Notes under the pieces: generated by a model
Database searches by the model: none
Seen by the model: the letters and a program-made list of their open reading frames with translations, nothing else
Told to the model about the DNA's origin: nothing
From: Xestospongia bergquistia
Taxonomy: Eukaryota; Porifera; Demospongiae; Haplosclerida; Petrosiidae
DNA: 64,000 nucleotides
Assembly: GCA_963965975.1 (NCBI GenBank)
Contig: OZ014412.1
Coordinates: 436,501 to 500,500, forward strand
Reading direction: 5' to 3'
Made by a program: the position numbers and the translations under genes
Part shown: positions 35,683-48,800 of the stretch, one piece after another
How positions within the stretch are numbered: position 1 is the first letter of the stretch
How the letters are laid out: each line of letters begins with the position of its first letter

Positions 35683-37710
35683 ATAATAACCACTATTGGA
35701 TAGACTCACTGGTATATTAAACATCAAATTGACTTCATTATTTATATAGGACAAAATAGTAAATGTAGTATTTTCTTTAGCAGATTTTGGAGCTGAAATG
35801 ACATGATAAAATAAACACACATATTAGTTATTATAACTAACCTCTTTGAAAAGAGAAGGTACTATTGTTATGTTCTCCTTCACCCAGTTCATTTATACCA
35901 TATATGGTATATGTATATCGATGACGAAATAATTCCTCATCTTCATACTTGTATTCATTTCCATTAATAGATACATTTTGTAATAACATCTTGTTGATAT
36001 CATCATATATCAGTAGTATATAGTAAGATATCTGGACTCTACTGTCTACATTAGGACGATCCCAACTGATAGTAATAGTAGTACAGTTGTCAAGTGATGA
36101 AGAGATATTGATAACAGAAGTAAGAAAACCTGTCTCATACAGGAGATAATACACACACACACAACATAACATGTGATATATAACTTACCAAATGGAAATA
36201 CATTGATAGTATGATCAAACTGTCCAGCTGGATTACTAAGAGTTACCTCAACAAGATATGTCCTCATGTTAACAGGTGATGATATATTAACTATTATCAG
36301 TTGATTATTAACTAGAGACAGTATAACATTACGAGATAATGTTTGTTGTCGGACATCATTAAAGTCCTTGATATTTACTGTAACATTAGTAGGATACTCA
36401 CCAATACATAGACCACTGACCTAGTAAAGACAATAGATATTTTAACTAAATAGAGTATGTGTTAATGTAAGCTAAATATTAATAAACAATAATATTATAA
36501 CACTATTATTAAAAATACTTTATATATTCCAACATAATGTGTATTTTATATAACTACTAACTACCAGGATATTCACCATTACATAGACCATTGACCTTAC
36601 AGAGATAACTTCACAATAAAGGAAATGTAAATTATTATAACTATGTAAACTGACTATACTAATGAAATATAACAATATATTATGGTATGCAGTAGCATTA
36701 TAATAATATAATTCCACATTATTGTATAGTCAGACTACATTGATAATATTATCAAGACCACTGGTTGTCTACTAACTAACATTGATAAACACTTGAAATA
36801 TAACATTATCTCCATCTACTGTTGGTATAACTGATACTGGAAGAGTTTGATGAGAAACTAAATATAACAGAAATATAACATCACTGTATAACATAATATG
36901 TTACCTCTAGCAATATAGTACATGACATTATTACTATCTCCTATACCAGCTCCATTAATACCAGAGACATATACAGTAGTTACATTACATGGATCATCAT
37001 TACTAGATGTCAGGATGTACTCAGTAGTATTAACTCTGTCTATAAGTGTTCTTTGATCATCATTGATGTTATATCCAGTGATAAGTACATTATCCAATGT
37101 ATATGGTGCAGACCACAACAGTAACACACTAGATCCATTGAGAACTGTAGCAGTTAGATCTTTAACAGGAGCTAGTAAACCTACATCAATATATCATAAT
37201 AATATGACATCTATAACATTAGCTCACCTTGTATTCTTAATACAGCAATGTCACTGTTTATATTCATTGGAGAACCATGTGCTGTACACGATATATTAGT
37301 ATTGTTATTATCTTCATATGCTTCAGCTAATAACACTCTTTTCCATTTATTGTCACTGAGAGTCTCTATAGACTGTTGTTGAAATCCTTTGCTTTCTATA
37401 ATATCAAGAGATGCTACCTCATTATTAACTTCAAATACAATAAAATCGACATCAGCTTCACAAGTAAAAGAAACTGTTGAGTTGAGAATGGTATTGACTG
37501 ACTGAGGATGAACTAGAATCTCTATATGACAGTAATATTATTATATATAATAGTAATAATGACATTACTTACCAACTGTTTGGACAAGAGTTAGTACAAT
37601 ATCTATCACAATCAATATTAAGTATAAGGTAGACATCTTGGATATAGTATAGACTGAAAATTCTACTATTCACTTGTAAACAGAATATTATTAACAGATA
37701 AAATGCAATG

Positions 37711-37722
37711 TTGGGTGGAGTC
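37711..37722 (-). promoter_or_regulatory. Family promoter box upstream of K
   Basis: GACTCCACCCAA on the minus strand, 75 bp upstream of the K start codon and in the same orientation as transcription. The same box is at 49701-49712 (M, one mismatch), 60781-60792 (N, weaker), 62376-62387 (O) and 28341-28352 (J). It contains CCACCC, the pattern bound by KLF/Sp factors in other animals. Confidence 0.5.
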
Positions 37723-38419
37723 GATCATTCAAAGTCTTGTGTAGTCTTGAGTGGTGTAAATAATATACATATTATTGTCAATGTTGTAAAGCATAAATAT
37801 AAGTTAATTTGATTAAGATATATATGTGATAGCAACTTGGATTATATTATTGTTAAAATAATTAGGCCATTTTAACTGATTTATGTATCCCTACAAAATA
37901 CATTGAAGTGTATATAGGAGTTCAGATCTGACTAATTTTTTTTATTTTGTCAAACATTAAAAAGAAATTCATTATTAGTTTTAACATTAAATAATTAGTC
38001 ATTTCCATAATAATTAGTCACGTTTACTTTCAGTTTACATATTTACTTTCAGATACATACAAACATAATATCTTGATTAATCAACCAATCATTTTGTATA
38101 GTGACGTACATGTTACAGCATCAGGCAAAAACATATTAAGGAAATGTCGAATTGTAATAATAATTTCACAATTACTTAAGTTGGTCATGAGTAGACTACT
38201 CTACATTTGTAGATAACGATCTATCAGTTGCACGCTTCTTCCTAACTTTTTGTGAGGCTTATAGGTTTCTGTACTTACCAACTGTTTCGACAAGAACTGG
38301 TATGAAAGATATCACATCAGAAAAATAGACGTCTAAGGGAGGCGTCTGACAGGAAGTTATCGCTGTGAAATTAGCTAGATCAGTCTCGTGTTCAACCGAC
38401 CACGCCCCACGAACGAAAG

Positions 38420-39032
38420 TGTTATAATAACTATATCTTATCTTCTAGTGATTTTAGTTTAGCTTTATATAATTTTAGTTAGTTATAGTTAGTTTCTCTG
38501 CCAACAGAATAAGTTTAGTTTTTTTCTGCTTTAGGAATAATTTTAGTTAGTTATATTTGGGAAAGTTAGTTAAATTTAATACATGTAGTATTACACTAAG
38601 TCTTCCAGTTGACATAGCAGACATAACAGTAGTTTCAACTTCTTGACTTTTTACTGCTAACTGAGGCATGCCCTACACATGGTTGTATTGTGCATTGTGA
38701 TAGCTTATTGTACAGCCAAAGTGAAAGGTACACGTGTGATTTTATTGAATAGTACTATCTTTAGTTATCAGTTTACATATTACTTACAAGTGGTTTATCT
38801 TTTGTACAGTAATGAGAGTTATTTATTGAGTCCAGGTATCTGTAGTTTTAGTTCAGTACTAACTATAATAGTTAGTTATAGTTAGTTTTGTCATTATTAC
38901 ATTAATTTTAGTTAGTTTTAGTTAGTTAATTGTCAGATGAAAAGATTTATTTAGTTATAGTTAGTTAACTAAAAGTCAAATAGGCTAAACTAAAAGGATT
39001 TTAGTTTTAGTTATAGTTAACTAAAACAACAC
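38420..39032. repeat. TTAGTTATAG-rich repeat element, copy 1
   Basis: Many TTAGTTAGTTATAG words lie at both ends, with imperfectly inverted termini (AGTGTTATAATAACTA... / ...TTAACTAAAACAACACT). The second copy is at 50261-50869. It is possibly a non-autonomous DNA element duplicated with the spacer; no target duplication was confirmed. Confidence 0.4.
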
Positions 39033-40778
39033 TATTATCTTCAAGTAAATTGCTTATAATTGCATTCATATAACGTTGCAGCTAGAGTCATGACAGAAAA
39101 AATCCCTATTTTAATGTGAAACTAATTTTTAATGCGAAACTAATTCATTTAGAATCCAAAGGTTAACGTTTAGGTCTAGTGTCAATTGAAATATTGTAAT
39201 TCTGCTGGGACTGTAGACATAGCACTCATTTAAATAATCCATAACAAAAATTAGTCAACAAGCTATAATAATATAGTAATAGTAGTATTCTTGACCTTTT
39301 TCCATGACCTTTACAGAATACATGACTGTTGCTTTGCATTGTATACTAAAGATAATAGCAGCAGTTAATGCTAGCACTTTAGGTCATGCCACATATTTTT
39401 AGTATACTTGTAGTCTTGTAGTACTTTAAATGCATTAGGAACCACCCCACCCCTCCTATTACTGTAGACGACAACTAAAAGCAATGACAACATGCCACTT
39501 AATTTGTTTTTATAACCACTAGTATTTTAGACTAGTTTTGTCACTTAGTATCCAGAAACCTAGCTAACAAACTCTGAATCCAAGCCTCCTTGGTTATAGT
39601 GCATGCATTAATATACATAAACCCAGTGAAAAGGTTTGCTCTCTCTGTGTCAATTTAATTAATCAATAAATAGTTTAGTTTCGTTATATTTACATAGATT
39701 CTTTTGTCATGTCTTGTTTAATTTAATTAATATATACATTATGGATTAAGCATACTCCTACTACTCACATGCCTTGATTTAAATAACAAGTAAGAATATG
39801 AAAAATCCTTATTACATTGAAAAATGGATAGGTTATCAATGATCTTTTATAGGAATTGTAAACATCATATACTATTATCATTACTAATATATATTGATGC
39901 TAAGTCTATATGTGAGTGCTACCACTATGGAATTTATAATATAACTCTCAAACACACAATCCATAGATGTAAACGCACTTTACCAAATTAGTCCCTAAAT
40001 TGAAGACAACACGAGTCCTTTAACTCAACTATATCAAATCACAGCAGATTGAATTCACAGTGTTGTTCAATCCATTCTTTGCAAGATCTGCCAGTGAGTC
40101 CAGTTCCTTTAAATAAAAACTCTGAATTTTGAAATTTCTTGAAAAAACATGGGAATCTCATTTAAGTTAACAACTTTTTTACAATTTGAAAACAGCTTCA
40201 TTTACTATAAAATATTATATACGCACATAATAATAATATATATATATTGCAGGTAACATATAAGCAGAGGATAAATACACATCTTTTATTTACTGGAGAT
40301 ACTGAGAGTATAGTAGATCTTTAACTTTTGTCTCGAATAGCTACAATGGCTGGTTATACAATATTTATGATTTTAAAATACTGACAATTGACAAATATAC
40401 TAGGACTATGTAGATACACAGGGTGTACCTCATGCAGTGATAGGCTAGCCAAATGTAGCTTTGATCTCCTAGTCTGCCCATGATTAAAGTAAGCTTTTGT
40501 AGCATAATTTGTGTATATACATAGCTTCTGACTTAGTCTTTGATCTTCTAAATCTTCACACTACTCTTTTAGTTTGTCTGGTTTTTCCATCCTTCAAGTT
40601 AATTGCAATGCAATTGAACACGTCTTTTTGTATATTCGTTGTTCCTACAAGTACTTACATCACTCGAGGGTCCCTATCGCTAGTTGACTACACCCAACAT
40701 TGCATTTTATCTGTTAATCGTATATTTCCTTCTGTTTACAAGTGAATAGTATAATTTTCAGTCTTTACTATATCAAAG

Positions 40779-41129
40779 ATGTCTACCTTATACTTAATAC
40801 TGATTGTGATAGATATTGTAGTAACTCAGTTGGTGTCATTATTACTATTATGTATAATAATATTAATGCTAATATAGAGTTCATCCTCAGTCAGTCAATA
40901 CCATTCTCAACACAACAGTTTCTATAATTTGTAAAGCTGATGTTTCTTTATTTGTATTTGAAGTTAATAACGAGCTAGCATCTCTTAAAATTATTGAAAG
41001 CAGAGGGTTTCAACAACAGTCTACAGAGACTCTCAGTGACAATAAATGGAGAAGAACATTATTAGCTAAAGCATTAAAAGATAATAACTATACTACTATA
41101 ATCATGTAGAGCATATGGTTCTCCAATGA
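40779..41129 (+). pseudogene. Relic of a class II receptor: signal and Ig exons only
   Basis: The signal exon starts MSTLYLILIVIDIVV at 40779 but has lost the segment before the donor, and the Ig acceptor region is shortened. The Ig piece (about 40890-41129) encodes FEVNNELASLKIIES and GFQQQSTETLSDNKWRR, the same Ig type as K, M, N and O. It ends inside CRAYGSPM and joins an inverted signal exon. It corresponds in place and strand to gene O beside N, so it is the decayed divergent partner of K. Confidence 0.75.
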
Positions 41130-41170
41130 TACTCATTATCACAGTCAATATCAAGAGTAAGGAGAACATT
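41118..41170 (-). pseudogene. Inverted relic of an MFSL-type signal exon
   Basis: On the minus strand it reads MFSLLLILTVIMSI from 41170, as in G and H, then runs into the opposite-strand Ig relic at about 41129. The flank to its right matches the 5' flanks of G and H. Confidence 0.65.
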
Positions 41171-41884
41171 TTATTAACTATAAATTGAGACATCATAATT
41201 ATGATATACACAAGAGAAGACCCCATCACAAAGAACCAGACTACATTAAATCTGCAGGAAAAGAGCTTTGAAAACAAATATCCAATGATGATGGCCAGCA
41301 CTAGAAAGGTTAATTAAGTGTCTAAATAATCTTAGATGATGTCTAAATAAACTTTGTCAGGAAATGATAACATTGACCCTCACACATTCACATTATCAAA
41401 GTCTTGTCAGTGGAATCAAAAATAACAGAAGTCTTTTACCTAAATATTTATGGATCATGTCCTTTCAACATCTTGATCTCTATCAGGTAGAAATGGCAGT
41501 ATAAAATTCCCTATATAGAATGTAATCAGAACTCAATCAGAACAGAACAAGACTATACTGTCAGTATCAATACATGTTTTGTGACTATATGGTTACTATG
41601 TAAGGATTTCCATACTGCTATTCTTACTATAGTCTTGTTTGATATTTAAAATGCCATCTTTACATGTCATGAAGTTTTTTAAATTTATTTATATCATCAT
41701 GATTATTGCTAGTATATCCAGACTAATTTATTTATTACTGGTATTAGTAATAATATCATATTTAGAACTAAATATGATAGTTTATTTTTAAGTGTATATG
41801 TTGTTATAGTTCAATTCTTCAAACTGAAAGTATAAGACAATAAACAAGTTTATCATTAATACACATTATATGATATTAATGACC
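41171..41884. other. Copy of the G/H-type 5' flank
   Basis: Homologous to 19745-20460 and 53042-53850; the CCAGACT arm is present near 41235 but its partner has decayed. No gene. Confidence 0.5.
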
Positions 41885-42276
41885 AGGTGGTATATCATCA
41901 TCTTGTACATTAGCTGGTATAGGAGGTGGTATATTACCATCTTGTACATTAGTTGGTATAGGAGGTGGTATATCATCATCTTGTACATTCGCTGGTATTA
42001 TAGTAACACTAGGTATTGATGGCTCTATATTATCATAAGATGGATGATGGTAGAAGTTTTGGTTGGAAATGATCTATTTCAGAATATACTACATTAGGTG
42101 GGGGAGAAGCTTGAGGTTACTTTTTAGAAAGTTATTGAAAATCTTTAATATTATGTACAATCGCTTAATATTATTACTTCAAAGACAATAAATTTTTGTT
42201 ACCACAATGTAGACATCTTAAAAGATGCTAAAACGTCATCTGTTGGTTCAGGAGTTGATCTATGCTATAAAATTAA

Positions 42277-42451
42277 GGGTGGTTCTTGGTGTAACTTGAC
42301 CTTGATGACATCATCATGAAATGACACATAGTGATCTCATCGTATATGATGATATCATCCAGTCACAGTGCCATTTTAACCCTATGACATATAGTGATGT
42401 CATCATCATAGTACAAGTTACATCTCATATAAATTATACCAAGAAGGACCC
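42277..42451. mobile_element. 175-bp MITE, copy 1
   Basis: Inverted ends GGGTGGTTCTTGGT and (from the right) GGGTCCTTCTTGGT are flanked by AAATTAA on both sides (42270-42276, 42452-42458). The corresponding site in K (about 33192-33202) has a single AAATTAA and no insert, so the insertion is confirmed by a paralogous empty site. A sister copy at 56779-56953 came by duplication. Confidence 0.8.
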
Positions 42452-42507
42452 AAATTAATGACATAATAATGTCAATAGTACACTGTACAAATTATATAAT
42501 ACTATAA

Positions 42508-42690
42508 CCAACTAGTTTGTAGCTTACATTTGTAAATTACTATGGAATCCAAAATTCATATAAAGTACTTGGTATATATATATAAATTGTTGTTTTGTAA
42601 TAGAACAAAATACCAGCAAATTATATAGTAAATAGTTCAAATGAAGTCTAGATTCTATAGTAATCAATTGATGTAAATTACAAACAAGTT
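42508..42690. repeat. Hairpin MITE copy 4
   Basis: Same family and same relative position as the copy at 33249 in K (AACTAGTTTGTAGCTTACAT left arm). Confidence 0.5.
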
Positions 42691-43546
42691 AATCTTTATA
42701 GTGATATCATATAACAACTTACTGACTGTAGAGCTATATCAGGACTTGTTAATTCTTTTCTGTTTATATTTTATTTTTGTCTTAATGTTTTAATTTGTAA
42801 ACATACATAAACTATAATCATAAGATAATTTATACACTTACTATTTTCGTTATAATAGCCCCCAAATATTACAACTATATTAATGATAATAACAATAATA
42901 AGAACAAGAATAACTGATGGAACTGTAGTAGCAATAATTATAATTAATAAAATAACAAATATATATTAACTATAAAACAATTATTAGTCTTACTATGAAA
43001 GCTTCAGTTATTATTGTTCCTCCAGTAGAAGTAGGTGATGTCACTGCTATAACTATATATCAATAAACAGTGAACACACTATGTTAAATATTAACTCACT
43101 TGAAGTAATTGGCAATGTATCATTTACTTTCCTCCTAGCTAGTATCCACATAAATTTATTAGCTTAGACAAGTTCTCTTAAAAGGATTGGAAACACTTGG
43201 TAATTTGCTTTGGTACCATCCTATATTTTATGAATTTTTCAGATATATTTATTTACTTGTTTATAACAGTTACTGATTGTTTTCAGTACAGTATGAATAT
43301 CCCTACATAGTAGCCATATGAATGTGGGACATACAATTTAATTGTCACAATTACAAAATATCCTAATTTGTAGTTAAGTTCAAATGAAACTGAGATTCTA
43401 GTTGTACTGTGTGACATTATTATAAGGAACAAACAAAATAACAATGTTGTTAAATAAAAATAAAAATAAAAACTTATAAGAATCCTTTAGAAGTTCTACT
43501 AAGCATACTATATAAATATATATGTAACACAGCTGGCATCGTTCCA

Positions 43547-45110
43547 TCAAGTAACAGACATCATCACAAGTGCTAGTACAACAGTAGCAATGATAACTAT
43601 AAACAATTTAAAGAGGAATACATTATTAATATTAATTAATAAAAATCTTACTAGAAAAAGATTTGGTTGTTGTTACTGATTTGCCAGTAAATGTAGGAGA
43701 TGGTGTCATAGTATGTGACATTGTAACTATAATAGCTATGAGTCAACATAATAACTTGTTATTAACTCACTTGTAGTAGTTGGTAATATATCAGTTATTA
43801 TAATATCTCTTAATATTATAGCTGGTAATATTGATGTTAGTGGTATATCATTCTCCACATCATATACATAGACTGTATAATTACCAGCTGGGAGATTATC
43901 AATACAACCTTGTACAGTAAGATCACTTGAACTGTTTTTAACAAATGTTTTGTTCTTTGAATTCACTCCAATCACACTAACATAACATGACTTAGCAGAT
44001 GGAACAGATGAAAATACGCACTCCACACATATAGAATTACCATGTACAATGGAAGTAGCAATTATAACATCATATGTACCTATATCATATAATAATATCA
44101 ATATATTACATAATAATACTATCTCTTGCTTAAAGAACGTATCAATGGATCACTTTGTCCAGCATTATTACTGAAGATAATAGAAAGACTACACTGTTGA
44201 TGTTGAGAAGCTAGCAGAGGTTGGCTATCTGTTATGTTCTTAGGTTGACTTAAATATTCTACCAGATATATTTTATTAAATATAACTACATTATCACATT
44301 GTACAGTGACTGTAGCATTCTCTGGAGCTTCAGATGAACATTCCAGAATAATCTACAGTAACTATGATAATCATATAGTAACCACTATTGGATAGACTCA
44401 CTGGTATATTAAACATCAAATTGACTTCATTATTTATATAGGACAAAATAATAAATGTAGTATTTTCTTTAGCAGATCTTGGAACTAAAATGACGTTAAA
44501 ACAAACACACATATTAGTTATTTTAACTAACCTCTTTGAAAAGAGAAGGTACTATTGTTATGTTCTCCTTCACCCAGTTCATTTATACCATATATGGTAT
44601 ATGTATATCGATGACGAAATAATTCCTCATCTTCATATTTGTATTCATTTCCATTAATAGGTACATTTTGTAATAACATCTTGTTGATATCATCATATAT
44701 CAGTAGTATATAGTAAGATATCTGGACTCTACTGTTTACATTAGGACGATCCCAACTGATAGTAATAGTAGTACAGTTGTCAAGTGATGAAGTGATATTG
44801 AGAACAGAAGTAAGAAAACCTGTCTCATACAAGAGATAATACACACATACACAACATAGCATGTGATATATAACTTACCAAATGGAAATACATTGATAGT
44901 ATGATCAAACTGTCCAGCTGGATTACTAAGAGTTACCTCAACAAGATATGTCCCTAAGTTAACAGGTGATGATATATTAACTATTATCAGTTGATTATTA
45001 ACTAAAGACAGTGTCACATCATAAGATAATGTTTGTTGTAGAACATCATTAGAGTCCTTGATATTTACTATAATATTAGTAGGATACTCACCAATACATA
45101 GACCACTGAC
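43547..45110 (-). pseudogene. Gene L: class I receptor lacking its 5' half
   Basis: Exons present are the second X1 exon (45110-about 44879), FN3-2 (about 44820-44532), X2 (about 44488-44400 and 44350-44134), Y (about 44079-43770), stalk and a short hydrophobic C-terminal exon ending in a stop at 43547-43549. These match N closely. Signal, Ig, FN3-1 and the first X1 exon are absent: 45111-45878 has no family sequence. Without a start it is a truncated copy, although the remaining exons look open. Confidence 0.75.
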
Positions 45111-45878
45111 CTAAGAGAGATAAGATCACAAAGAAATGTAAACTATTATAACTATATTGGTAGATCAATGCTATGTAAATAATATTTGTGAGTCATCTTC
45201 TGTCAGTTAATTGAGATACTTTAGATAACATCATAATGATCATAAGCACAGTTATTGTGACTCAGCAATCCAGCTGTTAATATGATGTATATCCAATAAG
45301 TAAAACATGATTTATTTTATAAGTAACAAGATATAATAGTAGTCAAGAAGGGTTTAGTTATTATAGTTGCATTTAAGATATGATAGAAGATTATGGAAAA
45401 AGATGAAGTGATATAAATATACAGTTCTGTCATATTTTCTAAATAGTTTGAATTCTTATGTACATAATCTTCAATGATAAATACATATACATTCTTGTTA
45501 TAATGATGTAACTATGAACTAGTTCAATACATGATAATATATTGAGAATAAACTTAATTTGAGCTGGCGAGTGTACTTTGAGTGTTTGTGTCATCTTGCT
45601 AATCTGAACATGTATGCATAGTCAGTACGCAAATCTGATCAGAATATTGTTATACAGTCCTAATTAATAAATCAACTTTAATGTTTAAATTAAAAAGAAC
45701 ATTTAAAAAATCACTCAGATATACATTCACTTCGTAACTATTTATATGTTGTAATTATTGGTAAGTTAATGCAATGTTTTCTTGTGGTATTAGGGATCTC
45801 TTATAATGGTACCTATAATATGATAACTTCATGTAATATAAATATGTGAGACAATATACATACTTACTATCATAATAG
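45111..45878. other. Unique stretch between L and M
   Basis: AT-rich, with no family exon or repeat recognised. It marks the point where the duplication that made L ends. Confidence 0.45.
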
Positions 45879-48800
45879 TCAGACTGGAGTCACATAAAAA
45901 CATGTTGTACCATCCTCATCATAATATCCTATTTGTTCAGTAGTACTGGCAAGATAAGATCTTAGTCTTTCAGTGATCTTTTCATCATTGGACATTTGTT
46001 TGGTATTAGCTGGTATAGGAGGTGGTATATCATCATCTTGTACATTAGCTGGTATGGGAGGTGGTATATCATCATCTTGTACATTAGCTGGTATAGGAGG
46101 TGGTATATCATCATCTTGTACATTAGCTGGTATAGGAGGTGGTATATCATCATCTTGTACATTAGCTGGTATAGGAGGTGGTATATCATCATCTTGTACA
46201 TTAGCTGGTATAGGAGGTGGTATATCATCATCTTGTACATTAGCTGGTATAGGACGTGGTATATCATCATCTTGTACATTAGCTGGTATAGGACGTGGTA
46301 TATCATCATCTTGTACATTAGCTGGTATAGGAGGTGGTATATCATCATCTTGTACATTAGCTGGTATTATAGTAACACTAGATATTGATGGCTCTATATC
46401 ATCATTAGATGGAGGATGTTGTTCTGTTTTTGGTGGAAAATTAAGTATCTCAGAATATTCTACTTTATCACTAGATGGGGGAGGAGCTTGAGGACGCTTT
46501 TTAGAAAATTTCTGAAGATCTTGATAATCAATAGTTTCTTTTTTCTACCAAATAAAATAATATTATATACAATCTCTTAATATTATTATTACTTCAATAG
46601 AAGCTGGACTCTCTTCTATTTCAATACTCTTAGTATATGACAGTGGATGAGGACTGTCAATCTCTTCTTTTGCTAGATGGGTCATAGACAGGTCAACAGA
46701 TGTTATTGGCTGAACACTGACGATCTACAATATTAATAATAATAGTAATATTAATAATGTATTATATAATAACTTACTGGTGGTCTATTTTCAGTATAGG
46801 CTAATATATGATCATGAGTGATTCCTGTGAACAGTTTAATACAATGTTATATAACATATTTTTCTATGAACGATTTTGATAAAGTGATATTATGTTATTA
46901 CAACATATTAATTAACTTACTTTTCTTCACATAAGATTTTACACAACAACAACAACAACAACACAATAATAGGCATAATAAGATAGCCCCACCCACAACA
47001 GAAACAACAACATAAACCCCTATTATATTATAAATAATTATAATATTCATTAAACTATATACTTACATATTGGTAATGTACTTGATAATGTTGTATCCAC
47101 AGTATTAAGTGGTGTTGTGATGGTAACTAGATTATTTTATAAATATTACTTTTGGTAAGGTAAGTTAGTATTGAATACATCCAATAGTATTCATACTATA
47201 GTAACAATGAAATAAAATGTTATATAACTTACTTGTAGAAGATATATCAGTTATTACAATATCTCTTAATATTATAGCTGGTAATATTGATGTTAGTGGT
47301 ATATTATTCTCCACATCATATACATAGACTGTATAAATACCAGCTGGGAGATTATCAATACAACCTTGTACAGTAAGATCACTTGAGTTATTTTTAAAAA
47401 ATGTTTTGTTCTCTGAAGTCACTCCAATCACAAAAATATAACATGACTTAGCAGATGGAGCAGATGAAAATATACACTCCACACATATAGAATTACCATT
47501 AGGGTAAGCAGTAGCATTTATAACATCATATGTACCTATATCATATAATAATATCAATATATTACATAATATCACTATCTCTTACTTAAAATATGTATCA
47601 ATGGATCACTGTGTCCAGCATTATTACTGAAGATAATAGAGAGATTACATTGTTGATGTTGAGGGACTGACAATGGTTGAATATCTGTTATGTTCATAAG
47701 TTGACTTGAATATTCTACCAGATATATTTTATTAAATATAACTACATCATCACATTGTACAGTGACTGTAGCGTTCTCTGGAGCTTCAGATGAACATTCC
47801 AGAATAATCTAGAGTGACTATGATAATCATATAGTAACCACTATTGGATAGACTCACTGGTATATTTAACATCAAGTTGACTTCGTTATTTATATATGAC
47901 AGATTAGTAAATGTAGTATTTTCTTTAGCAGATCTTGGAACTAAAATGACATCATAAAATAAACACACATATTAGTTATTTTAACTAACCTCTTTGAAAA
48001 GAGAAGGTACTATTGTTATGTTCTCCTTCACCCAGCTCATTTATACCATATATGGTATATGTATATCGATGACGAAATAATTCCTGATCTTCATACTTGT
48101 ATTCATTTCCATTAATAGATACATTTTGTAATAACATCTTGTTGACATCATCATATATCAGTAGTATATAGTAAGATATCTGGACTCTACTGTCTACATT
48201 AGGACGATCCCAACTGATAGTAATAATAGTACAGTTGTCAAGTGATGAAGTGATATTGAGAACAGAAGTAAGAAAACCTGTCTCATACAAGAGATAATAC
48301 ACATACACAACATAGCATGTGATATATAACTTACCAAATGGAAATACATTGATAGTATGATCAAACTGTCTAGCTGGATTATTAAGGATTACCTCAACAA
48401 GATATGTCCTCAAGTTAACAGGTGATGATATATTAACTATTATCAGTTGATTATTAACTAAAGAGAGTGTCACATCATAAGATAATGTTTGTTGTAGAAC
48501 ATCATTAGAGTCCTTGATATTTACTATAATATTAGTAGGATACTCACCAATACATAGACCACTGACCTAACAGAGATAAGATCACAAAGAAATGTAAACT
48601 ATTATAACTATATAAACTGACTATACTAATGAAACCTAACAATTTAACGTGCTATGTAGTGCTATATCTTAATATTATAATAATATAATACTACATTAAT
48701 AACTATACTTACTGACTATACTATAATATTATCAAGAACACTTGTTGTCTACAAACTAACATTGATAATCACTTGAAATATAACATTATCTTCATCTACT

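Larger units (their letters stand above)
32737..37636 (-). pseudogene. Gene K: class I receptor interrupted by a hAT-like insertion
   Basis: Exons in gene order: 37636-37573 signal (MSTLYLILIVIDIVL...), 37521-37228 Ig, 37180-36905 FN3-1, 36857-36781 and 36420-36189 X1, 36129-35842 FN3-2, 35792-35710 and 35031-34180 X2 (second exon split by the element at 34289-34909), about 34136-33828 Y, about 33776-33725 stalk, 33670-33580 TM (IPSVVVGIVIIIII...), then 33539-33469, 33190-33117 and 33055-32737. A second element (35062-35682) is in the X2 intron. The tail has VVYQDV and VEYADI (ITIM pattern) and PPSYDDI, but only one degenerate repeat unit (LANLEDDDRPSP), and stops after TSTNE, earlier than I. 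Apart from the insertion I see no clear break, so inactivation looks recent; splicing out of the element is possible but unproven. Confidence 0.75.
37637..40778. other. 3.1-kb spacer upstream of K, duplicated upstream of M
   Basis: This spacer matches 49618-52644 nearly end to end, and in part the spacer 60698-62451. It carries the family box at 37711-37722, a TTAGTTATAG-rich repeat (38420-39032), and a conserved block about 40260-40430 (ATACTGAGAGTATAGTAGAT, AATAGCTACAATGGCTG) that also precedes gene O. No convincing exon. The duplicated open frame at 38679-38885 lies inside the repeat. Confidence 0.5.
41885..43135 (-). pseudogene. Relic 3' half of a K-like class I gene, copy 1
   Basis: In gene order: the end of a Y exon (about 43135-43098), stalk (about 43055-43010), TM exon (about 42945-42845, IATTVPSVILVLIIVIII) whose acceptor AG has become AA, a short cytoplasmic exon (about 42760-42725), the RRSTPEPTD-like exon (about 42265-42190) and a tail (about 42160-41885) with three PANVQDDD-type units but many stops and lost bases. 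It lies directly downstream of L. The nearest relative is K; 56355-57640 is its sister copy. Confidence 0.7.

Noticed and set aside
38679-38885. Frame of 68 codons conserved at 50505-50726
   Set aside because: It lies inside a duplicated TTAGTTATAG-rich repeat; conservation follows from the recent duplication.
46006-46356. CRISPR-like regular repeats
   Set aside because: Units are directly adjacent without spacers, and code for a receptor tail in a eukaryotic gene.
45973-46491. Long plus-strand open frames (up to 172 codons) of AGIGGGISSSCT repeats
   Set aside because: They are the antisense of the M tail minisatellite; 39-bp periodicity keeps all frames open. No promoter or splice context.
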